DNA from: Bacillus sp. FJAT-42376
GTDB taxonomy: Bacteria; Bacillota; Bacilli; Bacillales; Bacillaceae
Reading direction: 5' to 3'
DNA length: 64,000 nt
Assembly (NCBI RefSeq): GCF_003816055.1
Contig: NZ_CP033906.1
Span: 3,100,001-3,164,000, forward strand
The notes beneath the pieces were generated by a model. It made no database searches and had not been told where the DNA came from. It saw only the letters and a list, made by a program, of their open reading frames with translations. Both the position numbers and the translations under genes were made by a program. Each line of letters begins with the position of its first letter. Position 1 is the stretch's first letter. Positions 49,587 through 60,454 of this stretch are shown here, piece after piece.

Positions 49587-50252
49587 TTAGTTTGATCCTT
49601 TAAGCGCCTCTTCCATCAATTTTTTCCCATTTAAAGCCAGAACATGATCCGGCTGAATGGAAACAGCCTTCGAGAACATGTCATAAGCCTCCTGTCCCTT
49701 TTCTTCGAAGGAATAGGCTACTCCTAAGTTATAAAAGGCATCTGCATGATCAGGGTCCATTTCAGCAACTTTCTGGAACTCGATCGCAGCCTGCTTAATT
49801 TGCCCCTGTGAGGCGAGACAGAGACCATACTGAAAACGGGCATCCGTGTCTCCTTCATTCATTTCAACTGCTCTCATAAAGTAGGGAAGAGCAAGCTTTT
49901 CCTTATTCAATTGAACAAGGGACATGCCTGTCATAAAGTAAGCATCCGCTTCTTCAAGACCTTCTTTCATCGCAGCCGTAAAGGCTTGTGCTGCTTTTTC
50001 AAATTTGCCGTTTTCATAATGAACGTTTCCTGTTCCGTAAAGAGCTGTAGCTGATTTTGGATCGAGTTCAAGAGCTTTGGAGAAAAAATTTTCAGCCTTA
50101 TCGAATTCGTTAATCGAGGCAAGCAAATTGCCGAAATTCACATAAAGAACCGGGTTTGACGGATCTTCATTAATCGCTTCCGTAAAATGCTGAGCTGCCT
50201 TTTCAAGATCTCCGTTTTTCATCGCCTGAATACCCAATTGATTTTTATCCAT
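49587..50252 (-). CDS. yrrB: TPR-repeat protein YrrB
   Basis: A 221-residue protein made almost entirely of tetratricopeptide repeats, about six 34-residue units with A/G8 and P32 positions (for example AAQHFTEAINEDPSNP, AENFFSKALELDPKSA). It is a protein-protein scaffold with unknown partners. ATG at 50250-50252 follows GGGAGGAG; 24 upstream codons are rejected. It lies between mnmA and recD2. Confidence 0.92.
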   Translation of the reverse strand: MDKNQLGIQAMKNGDLEKAAQHFTEAINEDPSNPVLYVNFGNLLASINEFDKAENFFSKALELDPKSATALYGTGNVHYENGKFEKAAQAFTAAMKEGLEEADAYFMTGMSLVQLNKEKLALPYFMRAVEMNEGDTDARFQYGLCLASQGQIKQAAIEFQKVAEMDPDHADAFYNLGVAYSFEEKGQEAYDMFSKAVSIQPDHVLALNGKKLMEEALKGSN

Positions 50253-50282
50253 CTTATTTCTCCTCCCGGTATGTATATACAA

Positions 50283-50358
50283 AAAAATAAGCAAAGAGGA
50301 CCGCTCAAATTCCGCCGGAACCAAAAAAATTGGCTTTGAGCATTCTTCGAGGCAGTCC
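50283..50358 (-). terminator. Long structured hairpin/terminator after mnmA
   Basis: On the minus strand AGGAC ... GTCCT, GCTCAAA ... TTTGAGC and TTCC/GGAA pairs nest into one large stem-loop, then CTTTGCTTATTTTTTT. It lies between mnmA and the yrrB start. Confidence 0.7.
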
Positions 50359-50368
50359 TGCTGTGCAT

Positions 50369-51490
<1,122 letters not shown>

Positions 51491-51501
51491 TCACCTCTTT
51501 T

Positions 51502-52644
51502 CTAAGCTGTTAGCCGTTTCACGATCGCGGCTATTTTATGAGCAGCCTGCTCCACTTGTTCAACCGTGTTTCCGAGTCCGAAGCTGAATCGAATGGAAGA
51601 AGCCGGTCTGTTTGAATGGTCTCCGAACATGGCAGTAAGGACGTGGGATGGATCAATGGAGCCTGCTGTACAGGCCGAACCGCTGGATGCCGATATCCCT
51701 TCCAAATCAAGGTGTACAAGAAATGATTCGACATTCGTGCCCGGAAAGAACACATTCAATATATGAGGAAGACTTCGTTCCGCTGAACCGTTCACCTCAA
51801 ACGAAATACCTTCAGCCTTAAAAACATCCGTCATTTTCGTTTTCATCGCTTTGTATTCGCGCACTTTTTCTTCACGGGCCTGTTCGGAAAGCACAGCCGC
51901 TCTGTGCAGGCCGGCAGCCCCCGGCGCATTTTCTGTTCCAGCCCGTCTTTTAAGCTCCTGCTCTCCGCCGAATGCACGCGGTTTAAGCTTTAAACCGGAC
52001 TTGGCATATAAGAAACCAATCCCTTTTGGCCCATTCAGCTTGTGTCCTGATACAGAGAGCAAATCTGCCTGAAGCTCGGTGACATCAAGTTTGACTACCC
52101 CGAATGCCTGAACCGCATCCGTATGGAAATAGGCCTGATGGTTTTTGAGCATTTCACCGATTTCTCTGATTGGCTGCAGTGATCCAACCTCATTATTTCC
52201 ATACATAATCGTAACAAGGATCGTCTCATCTGTCAGTTCTCTCGCAAAGTCCTCAAGAGAGATCTCTCCATGTTCATTTACTGGAAGATAGGTGACCCTG
52301 AAGCCTTCCTTCTCCAGAAACTCGCATGTATGAAGAACAGCATGATGCTCAATGGAGGTTGTAATGATATGGTTTCCCTTCGAACGCCGCGCATAGGCTG
52401 TACCCAAAATGGCTAAATTATCTGCTTCCGTGCCGCCGCTTGTAAAAATAATTTCTGTTGCCCTGGCACCGATAAGGGAAGCTATCTCATCTCTCGCCAT
52501 GTCCAGCGTCCGTCTGCTCTCTCTTCCATGTGCATGAATGCTCGATGGATTGCCAAACGTTTCGGACATGAAGGACGTCATCGTATCTATAACAGCTGGA
52601 TGCATTGGGGATGTCGCTGCGTGATCCAGATAAATTCGTGACAT
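51502..52644 (-). CDS. iscS: Cysteine desulfurase, IscS/NifS type (YrvO)
   Basis: A 380-residue class V PLP enzyme. It has N-terminal IYLDHAATSPMHP, the PLP lysine in SGHKLNGPKGIGFLY, and the persulfide cysteine in SGSACTAGS (about 328). It releases sulfur from cysteine for MnmA. Its position between cymR and mnmA supports the tRNA-thiolation role. Confidence 0.96.
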   Translation of the reverse strand: MSRIYLDHAATSPMHPAVIDTMTSFMSETFGNPSSIHAHGRESRRTLDMARDEIASLIGARATEIIFTSGGTEADNLAILGTAYARRSKGNHIITTSIEHHAVLHTCEFLEKEGFRVTYLPVNEHGEISLEDFARELTDETILVTIMYGNNEVGSLQPIREIGEMLKNHQAYFHTDAVQAFGVVKLDVTELQADLLSVSGHKLNGPKGIGFLYAKSGLKLKPRAFGGEQELKRRAGTENAPGAAGLHRAAVLSEQAREEKVREYKAMKTKMTDVFKAEGISFEVNGSAERSLPHILNVFFPGTNVESFLVHLDLEGISASSGSACTAGSIDPSHVLTAMFGDHSNRPASSIRFSFGLGNTVEQVEQAAHKIAAIVKRLTA

Positions 52645-52655
52645 GTTTTCACCTC

Positions 52656-53072
52656 TTATATATAAAACATATAGGATTCCTGCTCACCGTCAGAGTAGCT
52701 GGCAAGATCTTCAAGTGTTGTGCTGTCAAGAACATCCTTAACAGCATCACGGATCCGGATCCATAATTCGCGCTTAGCCGGCTCTTCATCCTCAAGGACT
52801 TCGACCGGACTGATTGGTCCTTCCAGCACCCGGATAATGTCTCCTGACGTAATGTTTTCCGGTTCATCGCCCAGAACGTAGCCGCCATATGCCCCTCTGA
52901 TGCTTTTTACAAGACCTGCATTTCTGAGCGGTGCGATTAGCTGCTCTAAATAATGTTCGGACAAATCATTTGTCTTGGCAATACTTTTTAATGAAGTTGG
53001 CCCATCTCCATGTTTTTTTGCCAGTTCAATCATAATGGTCAGACCGTAACGGCCTTTTGTCGATATTTTCAA
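52656..53072 (-). CDS. cymR: Cysteine metabolism repressor CymR (Rrf2 family)
   Basis: A 138-residue Rrf2-type winged helix. Residues 1-80 hold KISTKGRYGLTIMIELAKK, SIAKTNDLSEHYLEQLIAPLRNAGLV and the GAYGGYVLG wing. The C-terminal half is VLEGPISPVEVLEDEEPAKRELW. CymR with CysK represses sulfur-uptake operons and the yrrT operon. The TTG start (53070-53072) behind AGGGGTG gives exactly the B. subtilis N-terminus; three upstream codons are rejected. Confidence 0.97.
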   Translation of the reverse strand: MKISTKGRYGLTIMIELAKKHGDGPTSLKSIAKTNDLSEHYLEQLIAPLRNAGLVKSIRGAYGGYVLGDEPENITSGDIIRVLEGPISPVEVLEDEEPAKRELWIRIRDAVKDVLDSTTLEDLASYSDGEQESYMFYI

Positions 53073-53394
53073 CCAAAACACCCCTAATCCGGTATCGTAA
53101 AACCTGCAGAAAGATAGAATCTGACTGCTCTATATCATTAAATTGTTCCGTTAAAATCTATAAAAGGAATTCTACAAGGAATCCATGTATCTGTTTCTCC
53201 GTAAATCCGTAAAAACCTATGCTATTATACCATATTTAGCAGGGGGTTCGCTTGAAAACCATAAGACTGATTGGAATATTATAATGAAATAGCAACCATT
53301 TTGCAAAAAATAGGTATCAGAAATCCGCTCTCTGCAAACAAATTCAAAACATATTATAATGAAGAGTACATATGTACGATTGGGAGAGATAGAA
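53073..53394. other. cymR-rarA divergent intergenic region
   Basis: A 322-nt AT-rich region between divergent genes. It has the cymR extended -10 promoter at 53224-53232 and further TATAAT sequences near 53275 and 53353, the latter a possible rarA -10. No small ORF with a ribosome binding site is seen. Confidence 0.6.
53224..53232 (-). promoter_or_regulatory. Probable extended -10 promoter of cymR
   Basis: On the minus strand TGGTATAAT, an extended -10, about 150 nt upstream of the cymR start. No good -35 accompanies it. Confidence 0.5.
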
Positions 53395-54669
53395 TTGAAG
53401 CCTCTTGCTTACAGAATGAGACCAAGAACCTTAGATGAAATCATTGGACAAAAGCACTTAGTGGGTGAAGGCCAGATCATATCCAGAATGGTTCATGCCA
53501 GACATCTGAGCTCTATGATCCTGTACGGTCCTCCAGGGATTGGAAAGACCTCCATTGCCACAGCAATTGCAGGGAGTACTGAAACAGCTTTTCGAACTTT
53601 AAATGCGGTCATCCATAATAAAAAAGATATGGAAATTGTGGCCGAAGAGGCGAAAATGTCAGGAAAAGTCATTTTGATTCTTGATGAGGTTCACCGTCTG
53701 GATAAGGCGAAACAGGATTTCCTTCTGCCTCATCTCGAAAATGGCCGGATTGTCCTGATTGGAGCGACAACAAGCAATCCTTATCATGCCATCAATCCTG
53801 CTATTCGAAGCCGCTGCCAGATTTTTGAACTCAAGGCTCTTACAGATACTGAAATTAAAGAAGCGTTAACCCATGCGATTGCGGATCAGGAAAGAGGGTT
53901 TGGAAAGAAGCACATCTCAATTGCTTCTGAAGCACTTGATCATCTTGCTTCCGCCAGCGGAGGCGATGTGAGATCATCGTTAAATGCATTAGAGCTCGCC
54001 GTGCTTTCCACATCTGAGGATGAGGAGGGAGTCATCAGAATTGATGTAAATACAGCAGAACAGTGTCTGCAAAAAAAGGCCTTTGCCCACGATAAAGATG
54101 GGGATGCCCATTATGATGTTCTATCCGCTTTTCAAAAATCGATTAGAGGATCGGATGTTAATGCTGCCCTGCACTATCTCGGACGGCTGATTGAAGCAGG
54201 GGACCTTGTCAGTATTGCAAGAAGGCTTCTCGTGATTTCATATGAAGATATTGGACTGGCAAGCCCGCAAGCCGGTCCGCGCACCCTTGCAGCAATTGAA
54301 TCGGCTGAGCGGCTGGGATTCCCGGAAGCCCGGATTCCTCTCGCTAACGCCGTTATTGAATTATGTCTTTCCCCGAAATCAAATTCTGCCTATAAAGCAT
54401 TGGATGAAGCTCTCGCGGATATCCGGTCAGGCAAATCCGGGGATGTCCCTCCCCATTTGAAAGATGCCCATTATAAAGGCGCAGGAAAACTGGGAAGAGG
54501 AATCGGCTATCAGTACCCCCATGATTTTGAAGCCGGCTGGGTGAAACAGCAGTATCTGCCTGATTCTTTAAAAAATAAAGTCTATTATTCGCCGAAAACG
54601 ACCGGCAAATTTGAGCAGGCACTCGCTCAAGTCTATAATAAACTGAACGGACGAACGGATCGAAACTAA
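53395..54669 (+). CDS. rarA: Replication-associated recombination protein RarA (MgsA, YrvN)
   Basis: A 424-residue AAA+ ATPase related to RuvB and clamp loaders, acting at stalled forks. It has Walker A [18 protein letters not shown], Walker B [11 protein letters not shown], sensor 1 IGATTSNP and C-terminal MgsA ([28 protein letters not shown]-like). The TTG at 53395 is chosen (GGGAGAG upstream, gives [10 protein letters not shown] as in B. subtilis). The frame reaches 12 codons further to an ATG overlapping a TATAAT. Confidence 0.93.
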   Translation: [424 protein letters not shown]

Positions 54670-54696
54670 CGATTCTTTGAAGCGTTTAAACAGAAT

Positions 54697-54742
54697 AAAA
54701 CCCAGACAGGCGATTGTGTCAACAGCCTGTCTGGGTTTTTAT
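54697..54742. terminator. Bidirectional terminator after rarA
   Basis: AAAACCCAGACAGGC and GCCTGTCTGGGTTTT form a 15-bp perfect stem between rarA and the convergent SDR gene, with a T-run on both strands. Confidence 0.92.
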
Positions 54743-54791
54743 TAAGAATACGCGTAACCCGGTTCATCAAAACACCGGTTCAGCTGTTTCA

Positions 54792-55541
54792 TTACGCCTG
54801 ATTGGTCGGACGCACGATCACTTCATTCACGTTTACATGCTCCGGCTGGGATACAGCATAAAATACAGCTTCTGCAATATCTTCAGCATTCAGCGGCTTC
54901 ATATCTTCCGGAACCATTTTCTTGAACATTCCCTGCACTTCTTCATCCGTAATATGATTGGTCAGCTCAGTCTGTACAGCTCCAGGAGATATATTTGTGA
55001 CTTTAATAGCCGTTTCCGCAAGTTCTTTCTCCATTCCCATGGATAAAGCGCGGACCGCGTATTTTGTCGCACTGTAAACCGCTGAAGTCGGGAATACTTC
55101 GTGTCCGGCAACAGACGATACGTTGACTACATGTCCGCTGCCCGCTTCCAGCATGCCTGGAAGGACAGCATGGACTCCGAATAAGACTCCTTTAATATTG
55201 ACATCCACCATCTGCTCCCACTGATCGACAAGATCATTTTTGAGGAAGGACAGAAGCATCACTCCTGCATTGTTCACAAGGATGTCCACCTGGCCGAAAG
55301 CTTCTTTCGCCTGCTTGGCCAGCTGTTCCACATCTTCTTTTGATGTAACATCTGTTGCAACTGCAAGAACTTCTGCAGAATAGGATTCTTTCAGCTCGTT
55401 TGCCAGTGCTGTAATCCGGTCCTGGCGGCGGGCAGCCAGAACGATGTTGGCTCCTTCACCGGCTAATTTTCTCGCGATGGCTTCGCCGATTCCGCTGCTT
55501 GCTCCTGTAATGATGGCTGTTTTACCTTTAATTGAGTTCAT
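54792..55541 (-). CDS. Short-chain dehydrogenase/reductase
   Basis: A 249-residue classical SDR. It has the cofactor loop TGASSGIG (about 14-21), NNAG, the Ser of VNVSSVAG, the catalytic YSATK and SPG. A basic AARRQDR after the second strand suggests NADP preference. The substrate is unknown. The ATG at 55539-55541 has AAAGGAGAG. It is bounded by terminators on both sides, and I do not recall it at this place in B. subtilis. Confidence 0.88.
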   Translation of the reverse strand: MNSIKGKTAIITGASSGIGEAIARKLAGEGANIVLAARRQDRITALANELKESYSAEVLAVATDVTSKEDVEQLAKQAKEAFGQVDILVNNAGVMLLSFLKNDLVDQWEQMVDVNIKGVLFGVHAVLPGMLEAGSGHVVNVSSVAGHEVFPTSAVYSATKYAVRALSMGMEKELAETAIKVTNISPGAVQTELTNHITDEEVQGMFKKMVPEDMKPLNAEDIAEAVFYAVSQPEHVNVNEVIVRPTNQA

Positions 55542-55618
55542 GATTATCTCTCCTTTATTTTGCTTCACCTCCTACCAATACCCTTTTAAATAAAGAAATT
55601 AACCAGCAGAGAGCATTC

Positions 55619-55643
55619 AAAAAAGCGGCCCGGGGGCCGCTTT
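55619..55643 (-). terminator. Terminator after tcdA
   Basis: AAAGCGGCC and GGCCGCTTT stem around CGGG, followed on the minus strand by a T-run. Confidence 0.88.
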
Positions 55644-56404
55644 CAGTCGTTTACTCTGCTTATTTTGATATCTTTCAGCAGTTTCATGATCACATGTCCG
55701 CCCATAATCAGGCCTGCAACAGACGGTACCCATGCATTGGAGGACGGAGGCATTTTGGCTTTGCGGATTGGTGCATCGTCCTTCCCTACCACTTTGCGGA
55801 CGTCTTCCCGGATGACAATCGGGCTTTCATCGGAAAATACAACTTCTATTCCTTTATGAATCCGGTCTTTCCTTAATCTTGTCCGGATGACTTTTGCGAT
55901 GGGATCTGTGTGGGTTTTGGATATATCCGCCACTTTAAACCGCGTTGGATCTGTTTTGTTTGCCGCACCCATGCTCGAAATAATTGGTATATTTCGGTTT
56001 AAACATTCCTTCATAAGATGAATTTTGTACGAAATTGTGTCAGATGCATCAATCACGTAATCCAGGCCATAGCTGAAAAATTCTTCATATGTTTCTTCGG
56101 TATAAAACATTTTCAAAGAGATAACATCGCAGTCAGGATTGATTTCCTTAATCCGGTCTCTCATTAAATCCGCTTTCGGCTTGCCTACGGTTGAAACAAG
56201 GGCATGGATTTGCCGATTTACATTCGTAATATCCACATCATCTTTATCGACAAGCACTAAACGGCCGACACCGGAACGGGCGAGCGCCTCTGCAGAAAAG
56301 GAACCGACGCCTCCGATGCCGAGCACAGCAACCGTGCTGTTTTTTAATATCTCAATGCCTTCTTTTCCAATGGCTAATTCATTTCGCGAAAACTGGTGCA
56401 GCAC
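55643..56404 (-). CDS. tcdA: tRNA threonylcarbamoyladenosine dehydratase TcdA (YrvM)
   Basis: A 253-residue E1-like ATP-dependent enzyme that cyclises t6A37 to ct6A in tRNA. The nucleotide-binding loop is VAVLGIGGVGSFSAEALARSGVG (about 28-50), with DKDDVDITNVNRQ, DASDTISYKIHLM and the C-terminal SSNAWVPSVAGLIMGGHVI. It lies next to the 6S RNA gene and aspS, as in B. subtilis. Confidence 0.95.
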   Translation of the reverse strand: MLHQFSRNELAIGKEGIEILKNSTVAVLGIGGVGSFSAEALARSGVGRLVLVDKDDVDITNVNRQIHALVSTVGKPKADLMRDRIKEINPDCDVISLKMFYTEETYEEFFSYGLDYVIDASDTISYKIHLMKECLNRNIPIISSMGAANKTDPTRFKVADISKTHTDPIAKVIRTRLRKDRIHKGIEVVFSDESPIVIREDVRKVVGKDDAPIRKAKMPPSSNAWVPSVAGLIMGGHVIMKLLKDIKISRVND

Positions 56405-56441
56405 ATTTCTTCACTCCATTGCAGTTGGTTTTTAGCTTCAT

Positions 56442-56473
56442 AAAAAACTGCATGAGCATCCTTGCCCATGCAG
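56442..56473 (-). terminator. Terminator of 6S RNA
   Basis: CTGCATG and CATGCAG form a perfect stem, followed by TTTTTT on the minus strand. Confidence 0.88.
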
Positions 56474-56692
56474 GTTAATGACTATGTTCAGATGGGCGTA
56501 AGTCCCAATCGTGCCGTCGTGTTCATCCTTTGTTTTGAACCCGCTCTCAGCAGGTGGGTGCCCTGTTCCGGAAAATTCGCAAGTCCTTTTGAAAGGCATT
56601 TACTCATTCCGGAAACTCGGGCTCCCGATCAAAAAAATGTTCGGTCAAACTCAAGGGATACAACGAACACATCAGGACTGTGCCCCGTCTTT
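56443..56692 (-). ncRNA. bsrA: 6S RNA (BsrA/6S-1 type)
   Basis: The minus strand between aspS and tcdA has AGTCCTGATGTGTTCGTTG at its 5' part and AGCGGGTTCAAAACAAAGG toward the 3' part, both 6S-1 hallmarks. The ends pair as a closing stem (AGACGGGGC/GCCCATCT region). A terminator (56442-56473) follows. The B. subtilis bsrA lies in the same gap. 6S RNA binds SigA-RNA polymerase in stationary phase. Confidence 0.92.
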
Positions 56693-56698
56693 TATCAG

Positions 56699-56727
56699 AT
56701 TATACTACACGTTTTTTTCCTTTTCAA
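56699..56727 (-). promoter_or_regulatory. SigA promoter of 6S RNA
   Basis: TTGAAA (56722-56727), 17 nt, TATAAT (56699-56704) on the minus strand. The predicted start is around 56692. Confidence 0.9.
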
Positions 56728-56765
56728 GGGAAACCGGGAGGGTCTATCCTACCATTTCCTGTTAG

Positions 56766-58535
56766 TTATTTCGTTTTTCTTGCGATGTGAAGATCATCAA
56801 GCTGAGCGTCGCTTGCCTGCCCCGGAGCATCTGTCAGCAGACAGCTTGCACTCGCTGTTTTTGGAAATGCAATGGTATCGCGCAGGTTGCTTCTGCCCGC
56901 GAGCAGCATCACCATACGGTCAAGTCCAAGAGCGATTCCGCCATGCGGAGGAACTCCATATTCAAATGCTTCAAGGAGGAACCCAAACTGGTCTTCAGTC
57001 TGTTCTTTGCTCATCCCAAGCAAGGCAAACATTTTTTCCTGAATGTCTTTTTCAAATATCCGGATCGACCCTCCGCCGAGCTCATACCCGTTCAGCACTA
57101 GATCGTAGGCTTGTGCTTTCATCCCCGCAGGATCGCTTTCAAATTTATGCAAATCCTCCCTGACAGGCATCGTAAACGGATGATGGGCAGCATAATAGCG
57201 GTTTTCTTTTTCATCAAATTCAAAGAGAGGCCAGTCCACTACCCAAAGGAAATGAAACTTGCTTTCATCGATGAGTCCCAGTTCTTTGCCGAGCTTAAGA
57301 CGAAGTGCTCCCAGAGCATCTGCCACAACGGATTTCTTATCCGCTACAAACAGGAGAAGATCTCCGGTTTCTGATTGTGCTGTCTGGATCAATGCTGTCT
57401 GTTCTTCTTCGCCGAAAAATTTAGCAATCGGCCCTTTTAAGCCGTCTTCTTCATGTTTCAGCCAGGCCAATCCTTTTGCTCCATACGGCTTCACGAATTC
57501 AGTCAATGCATCGATGTCTTTTCTTGAATATTTCGATGCTCCGCCTTTTACTGTAATGGCCTTTACTTCTCCACCGGATTCAACTGCGCTGCTGAACACT
57601 TTAAATCCGCTTTCTGCAACCAGTTCAGATACATTGATCAGTTCCATGTCGAAGCGTGTGTCAGGCTTATCTGAGCCGTAGCGGGCCATAGCCTCATCGT
57701 AGCCCATTCTCGGAAGCGGAAGCTCAATATCCATGCCTTTCACTGTTTTCATCACATGCGCCATCATTTTCTCGGACATTTCGATAATTTGGTCCTGACT
57801 CATAAAGGAAGCCTCTATATCAATTTGGGTGAATTCAGGCTGGCGGTCAGCTCTTAAATCTTCATCACGGAAGCAGCGGGCAATTTGATAATACTTATCA
57901 AAGCCTGAAACCATCAGCAGCTGTTTGAACAGCTGAGGGGATTGAGGCAGGGCATAAAACTCGCCTTCATGCACACGGCTGGGCACTAAATAATCCCTTG
58001 CCCCTTCCGGCGTGCTTTTCGTAAGGACAGGCGTTTCAACATCAAGGAATCCATCTTGATCAAGGAATGACCGCAGTGCTTTTGTCACTTCATGGCGCAT
58101 TTTAATGGTATTGAATAAAGCCGGTCTTCTTAAATCCAAATAGCGGTATTTGAGACGGACATCTTCGGATACCTCTTCTGATTTGTCCTCAATCATGAAA
58201 GGAGGAGTTTTAGATGTATTCAAAATCGAAACGGATGAAGCGTGCACTTCTACACTTCCGGTCTTTAAATTCGAATTGACTGTACCCTCTGCGCGCTGTG
58301 TAACCGTCCCTTCAATATCAAGAACAAATTCACTCCGCACACTGTTTGCTGTTTCCCACGCTTCTTTTGCTTCTTCAGGATTAACAACGATCTGCACAAT
58401 ACCTGTCCTGTCGCGCAAATCGATAAAAATCAGCCCTCCAAGATCACGGCGCTTTTGCACCCATCCTTTAAGCACAACTTTTTCACCAATAGCTTCCGGC
58501 AAAACTTCCCCGCAATAATAAGACCTTCCAAACAT
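56766..58535 (-). CDS. aspS: Aspartyl-tRNA synthetase
   Basis: A 589-residue bacterial-type class IIb synthetase. It has an N-terminal OB anticodon domain ([26 protein letters not shown]), motif 2 around [33 protein letters not shown], the bacterial GAD insertion, and motif 3 [16 protein letters not shown]. It follows hisS and is probably transcribed with it from the T-box-controlled promoter. Confidence 0.98.
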   Translation of the reverse strand: MFGRSYYCGEVLPEAIGEKVVLKGWVQKRRDLGGLIFIDLRDRTGIVQIVVNPEEAKEAWETANSVRSEFVLDIEGTVTQRAEGTVNSNLKTGSVEVHASSVSILNTSKTPPFMIEDKSEEVSEDVRLKYRYLDLRRPALFNTIKMRHEVTKALRSFLDQDGFLDVETPVLTKSTPEGARDYLVPSRVHEGEFYALPQSPQLFKQLLMVSGFDKYYQIARCFRDEDLRADRQPEFTQIDIEASFMSQDQIIEMSEKMMAHVMKTVKGMDIELPLPRMGYDEAMARYGSDKPDTRFDMELINVSELVAESGFKVFSSAVESGGEVKAITVKGGASKYSRKDIDALTEFVKPYGAKGLAWLKHEEDGLKGPIAKFFGEEEQTALIQTAQSETGDLLLFVADKKSVVADALGALRLKLGKELGLIDESKFHFLWVVDWPLFEFDEKENRYYAAHHPFTMPVREDLHKFESDPAGMKAQAYDLVLNGYELGGGSIRIFEKDIQEKMFALLGMSKEQTEDQFGFLLEAFEYGVPPHGGIALGLDRMVMLLAGRSNLRDTIAFPKTASASCLLTDAPGQASDAQLDDLHIARKTK

Positions 58536-58720
58536 GGTTACATCTCCTTACTTTCAATTAAAATCGTGTTACTCCTTACGCCCTCCGTCAGCACGGTCTC
58601 CGATGGATGCTCCGTTTTAAAGATGCAGCATTTTCACACAGATCCGGCGCTTGCGAGAAGGGTCTGCAGGCCCTGTCTTTCGCCTGCCCGGCTTCGCTGT
58701 TCATGTCCCGCGTCCAGCGG

Positions 58721-59992
58721 TCACTTCGAGCGGGATAAAATAACAGGTGCAAGTTCAGAAATCGCAATTTCCTGCTGTTCACCTGATTCCATATCTTTAA
58801 GTGTAATGGCTTCACGTTCCAGTTCATCATCTCCAAGAACAGCGACAAATCTGGCCTTAAGCCGGTCTGCCGCTTTGAACTGGCCCTTCAGTTTTTTGTT
58901 CTCATAATCCCTCTCTGCTGAAAGACCGGCTTGTCTTAAATCATTTAAAATAGAAACGGACCGGTCCTTGGCTTTTTCGCCCATATAGGCGACGTAGCAA
59001 TCGATGGATGAATCCACCGGAAGCTCTGCTTTTTCTGCATCGATTGCTGCGAGGAACCGTTCAAGACTCATGGCAAAACCAATGCCCGGGTTTTCCGGAC
59101 CCCCCATTTCTTTAACGAGCCCGTTATATCTTCCGCCTCCCGCAAGAGTCGTAATCGCTCCGAACCCATCGGCATTGCTCATGATTTCAAATGCCGTATG
59201 ATTGTAGTAATCAAGTCCGCGGACAAGGTTTTTGTCTACTGTGTAGTCAATGCCCAGTTCATCGAGATAAAATTTTACTTTATCAAAATAGGCGGTTGAA
59301 TCTTCATTTAAAAATTCAAGAATCGAAGGTGCTGTTTGAACGAGTTCATGCTCCCTGTCTTTTTTGCAGTCAAGGATCCGGAGAGGATTTTGAGCAAGCC
59401 GCTTTTGGCAGTCTGAGCAAAACTCCCCAATTCTCGGCTGAAAATGCTGAATCAGCGCCTCTCTGTGAGCGGTTCGGCTATCTTTGTCTCCCAGACTGTT
59501 GATCACAAGCTTCAGATTTTTAAGACCGGCTTTTCTATAAACATTCATTGCCAGAGAGATAACCTCTGCATCGATAGCCGGATCTTCGCTTCCGATAGCC
59601 TCAATGCCAAATTGAACAAATTGGCGGTAGCGACCTGCCTGCGGGCGCTCATACCGGAACATGGGACCGATGTAATACAGTTTGACCGGGGATTGCGGAT
59701 TTGCGAACATCTTGTTTTCTACATAAGAGCGTACAGCGGACGCGGTACCTTCAGGGCGCAGTGTTATGCTTCTCCCTTTCCTGTCTTCAAAGCTGTACAT
59801 CTCTTTTTGGACAATATCGGTTGATTCCCCTACGCTTCTTAAAAACAATTCCGTATGTTCGAAGATCGGTGTGCGGATTTCCTTATATTGATATGCGCTG
59901 CATACTTCTCTTGCAATATTTTCGATAAATTGCCACCGTTCTGACTGTCCCGGCAAAATATCCTGTGTTCCTCTTGGAACTTGAAATGCCAT
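58721..59992 (-). CDS. hisS: Histidyl-tRNA synthetase
   Basis: A 423-residue class II synthetase. It has the N-terminal PRGTQDILPG, motif 2 PMFRYERPQAGRYRQFVQFGIEAIG, the histidine-specific LVRGLDYYNHTAFEI and a C-terminal anticodon domain. The ATG at 59990-59992 is preferred because GGAG lies 8 nt upstream. An ATG two codons earlier overlaps that spacing, and 24 codons of open frame upstream are leader. Confidence 0.97.
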   Translation of the reverse strand: MAFQVPRGTQDILPGQSERWQFIENIAREVCSAYQYKEIRTPIFEHTELFLRSVGESTDIVQKEMYSFEDRKGRSITLRPEGTASAVRSYVENKMFANPQSPVKLYYIGPMFRYERPQAGRYRQFVQFGIEAIGSEDPAIDAEVISLAMNVYRKAGLKNLKLVINSLGDKDSRTAHREALIQHFQPRIGEFCSDCQKRLAQNPLRILDCKKDREHELVQTAPSILEFLNEDSTAYFDKVKFYLDELGIDYTVDKNLVRGLDYYNHTAFEIMSNADGFGAITTLAGGGRYNGLVKEMGGPENPGIGFAMSLERFLAAIDAEKAELPVDSSIDCYVAYMGEKAKDRSVSILNDLRQAGLSAERDYENKKLKGQFKAADRLKARFVAVLGDDELEREAITLKDMESGEQQEIAISELAPVILSRSK

Positions 59993-60130
59993 TTCCATCA
60001 CTCCTGCGTTCTTTAAAATTGGCTCTATTCCTAATAGCTGATTCATCGGCAAAGGGAGGTTCAACTTTTTCTCCGCTGTCCTGAAGAAGGCTCCGGCCTC
60101 CGCATCTTGGCTGTTCGACAGAGCTTAAAA

Positions 60131-60419
60131 ATAAAAAAACTCCCATCCCTGCAAGATCGCAGGGACGAGAGTTAATACCCGTGGTTCCACCCTAGTTGAA
60201 GTCGATAAAGAAGACTTCCGCTCATAACCGTTAACGCCGGCTGCGTCCAATTCCTACTAAGCGAATGCTTTTCAGAAAGAAACCTAAGGAGTGTTCGTTC
60301 ATTGGATCATCATGGAGAAATGCTTTCAGCCGTGGCATTTCCTCTCTTTCCATGTGTAGTTCCAGCTACTTTTCTCCCTCACTGGTTGTTCATATGTATA
60401 GCCATTCATTTTCGAATTT
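60131..60419 (-). promoter_or_regulatory. T-box riboswitch of hisS(-aspS)
   Basis: The minus strand has the T-box AGGGTGGAACCACGG (about 60180-60194) and an intrinsic terminator ending in a T-run (60131-60174). Stem I has an AGTA motif and on its 3' side GAACGAACACTCC. A CAC histidine codon fits the specifier position, though the spacing is less regular than in alaS. Confidence 0.93.
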
Positions 60420-60425
60420 TATCTT

Positions 60426-60454
60426 ATCATACGCATGCATACTTGTCATGTCAA
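60426..60454 (-). promoter_or_regulatory. SigA promoter of hisS
   Basis: TTGACA (60449-60454), 17 nt, TATGAT (60426-60431) on the minus strand, just upstream of the T-box leader. The -35 overlaps the end of yrzK. Confidence 0.9.

Noticed and set aside
56462..57163. 233-codon plus-strand ORF over the 6S RNA and aspS end
   Set aside because: It lies antisense to a clear 6S RNA and the aspS coding region, and has no family resemblance.
58536..58720. GC-rich spacer between hisS and aspS as another repeat copy or gene
   Set aside because: It lacks the blocks seen at 6712 and 30893, and the only open frame is a shadow of the hisS 3' end.
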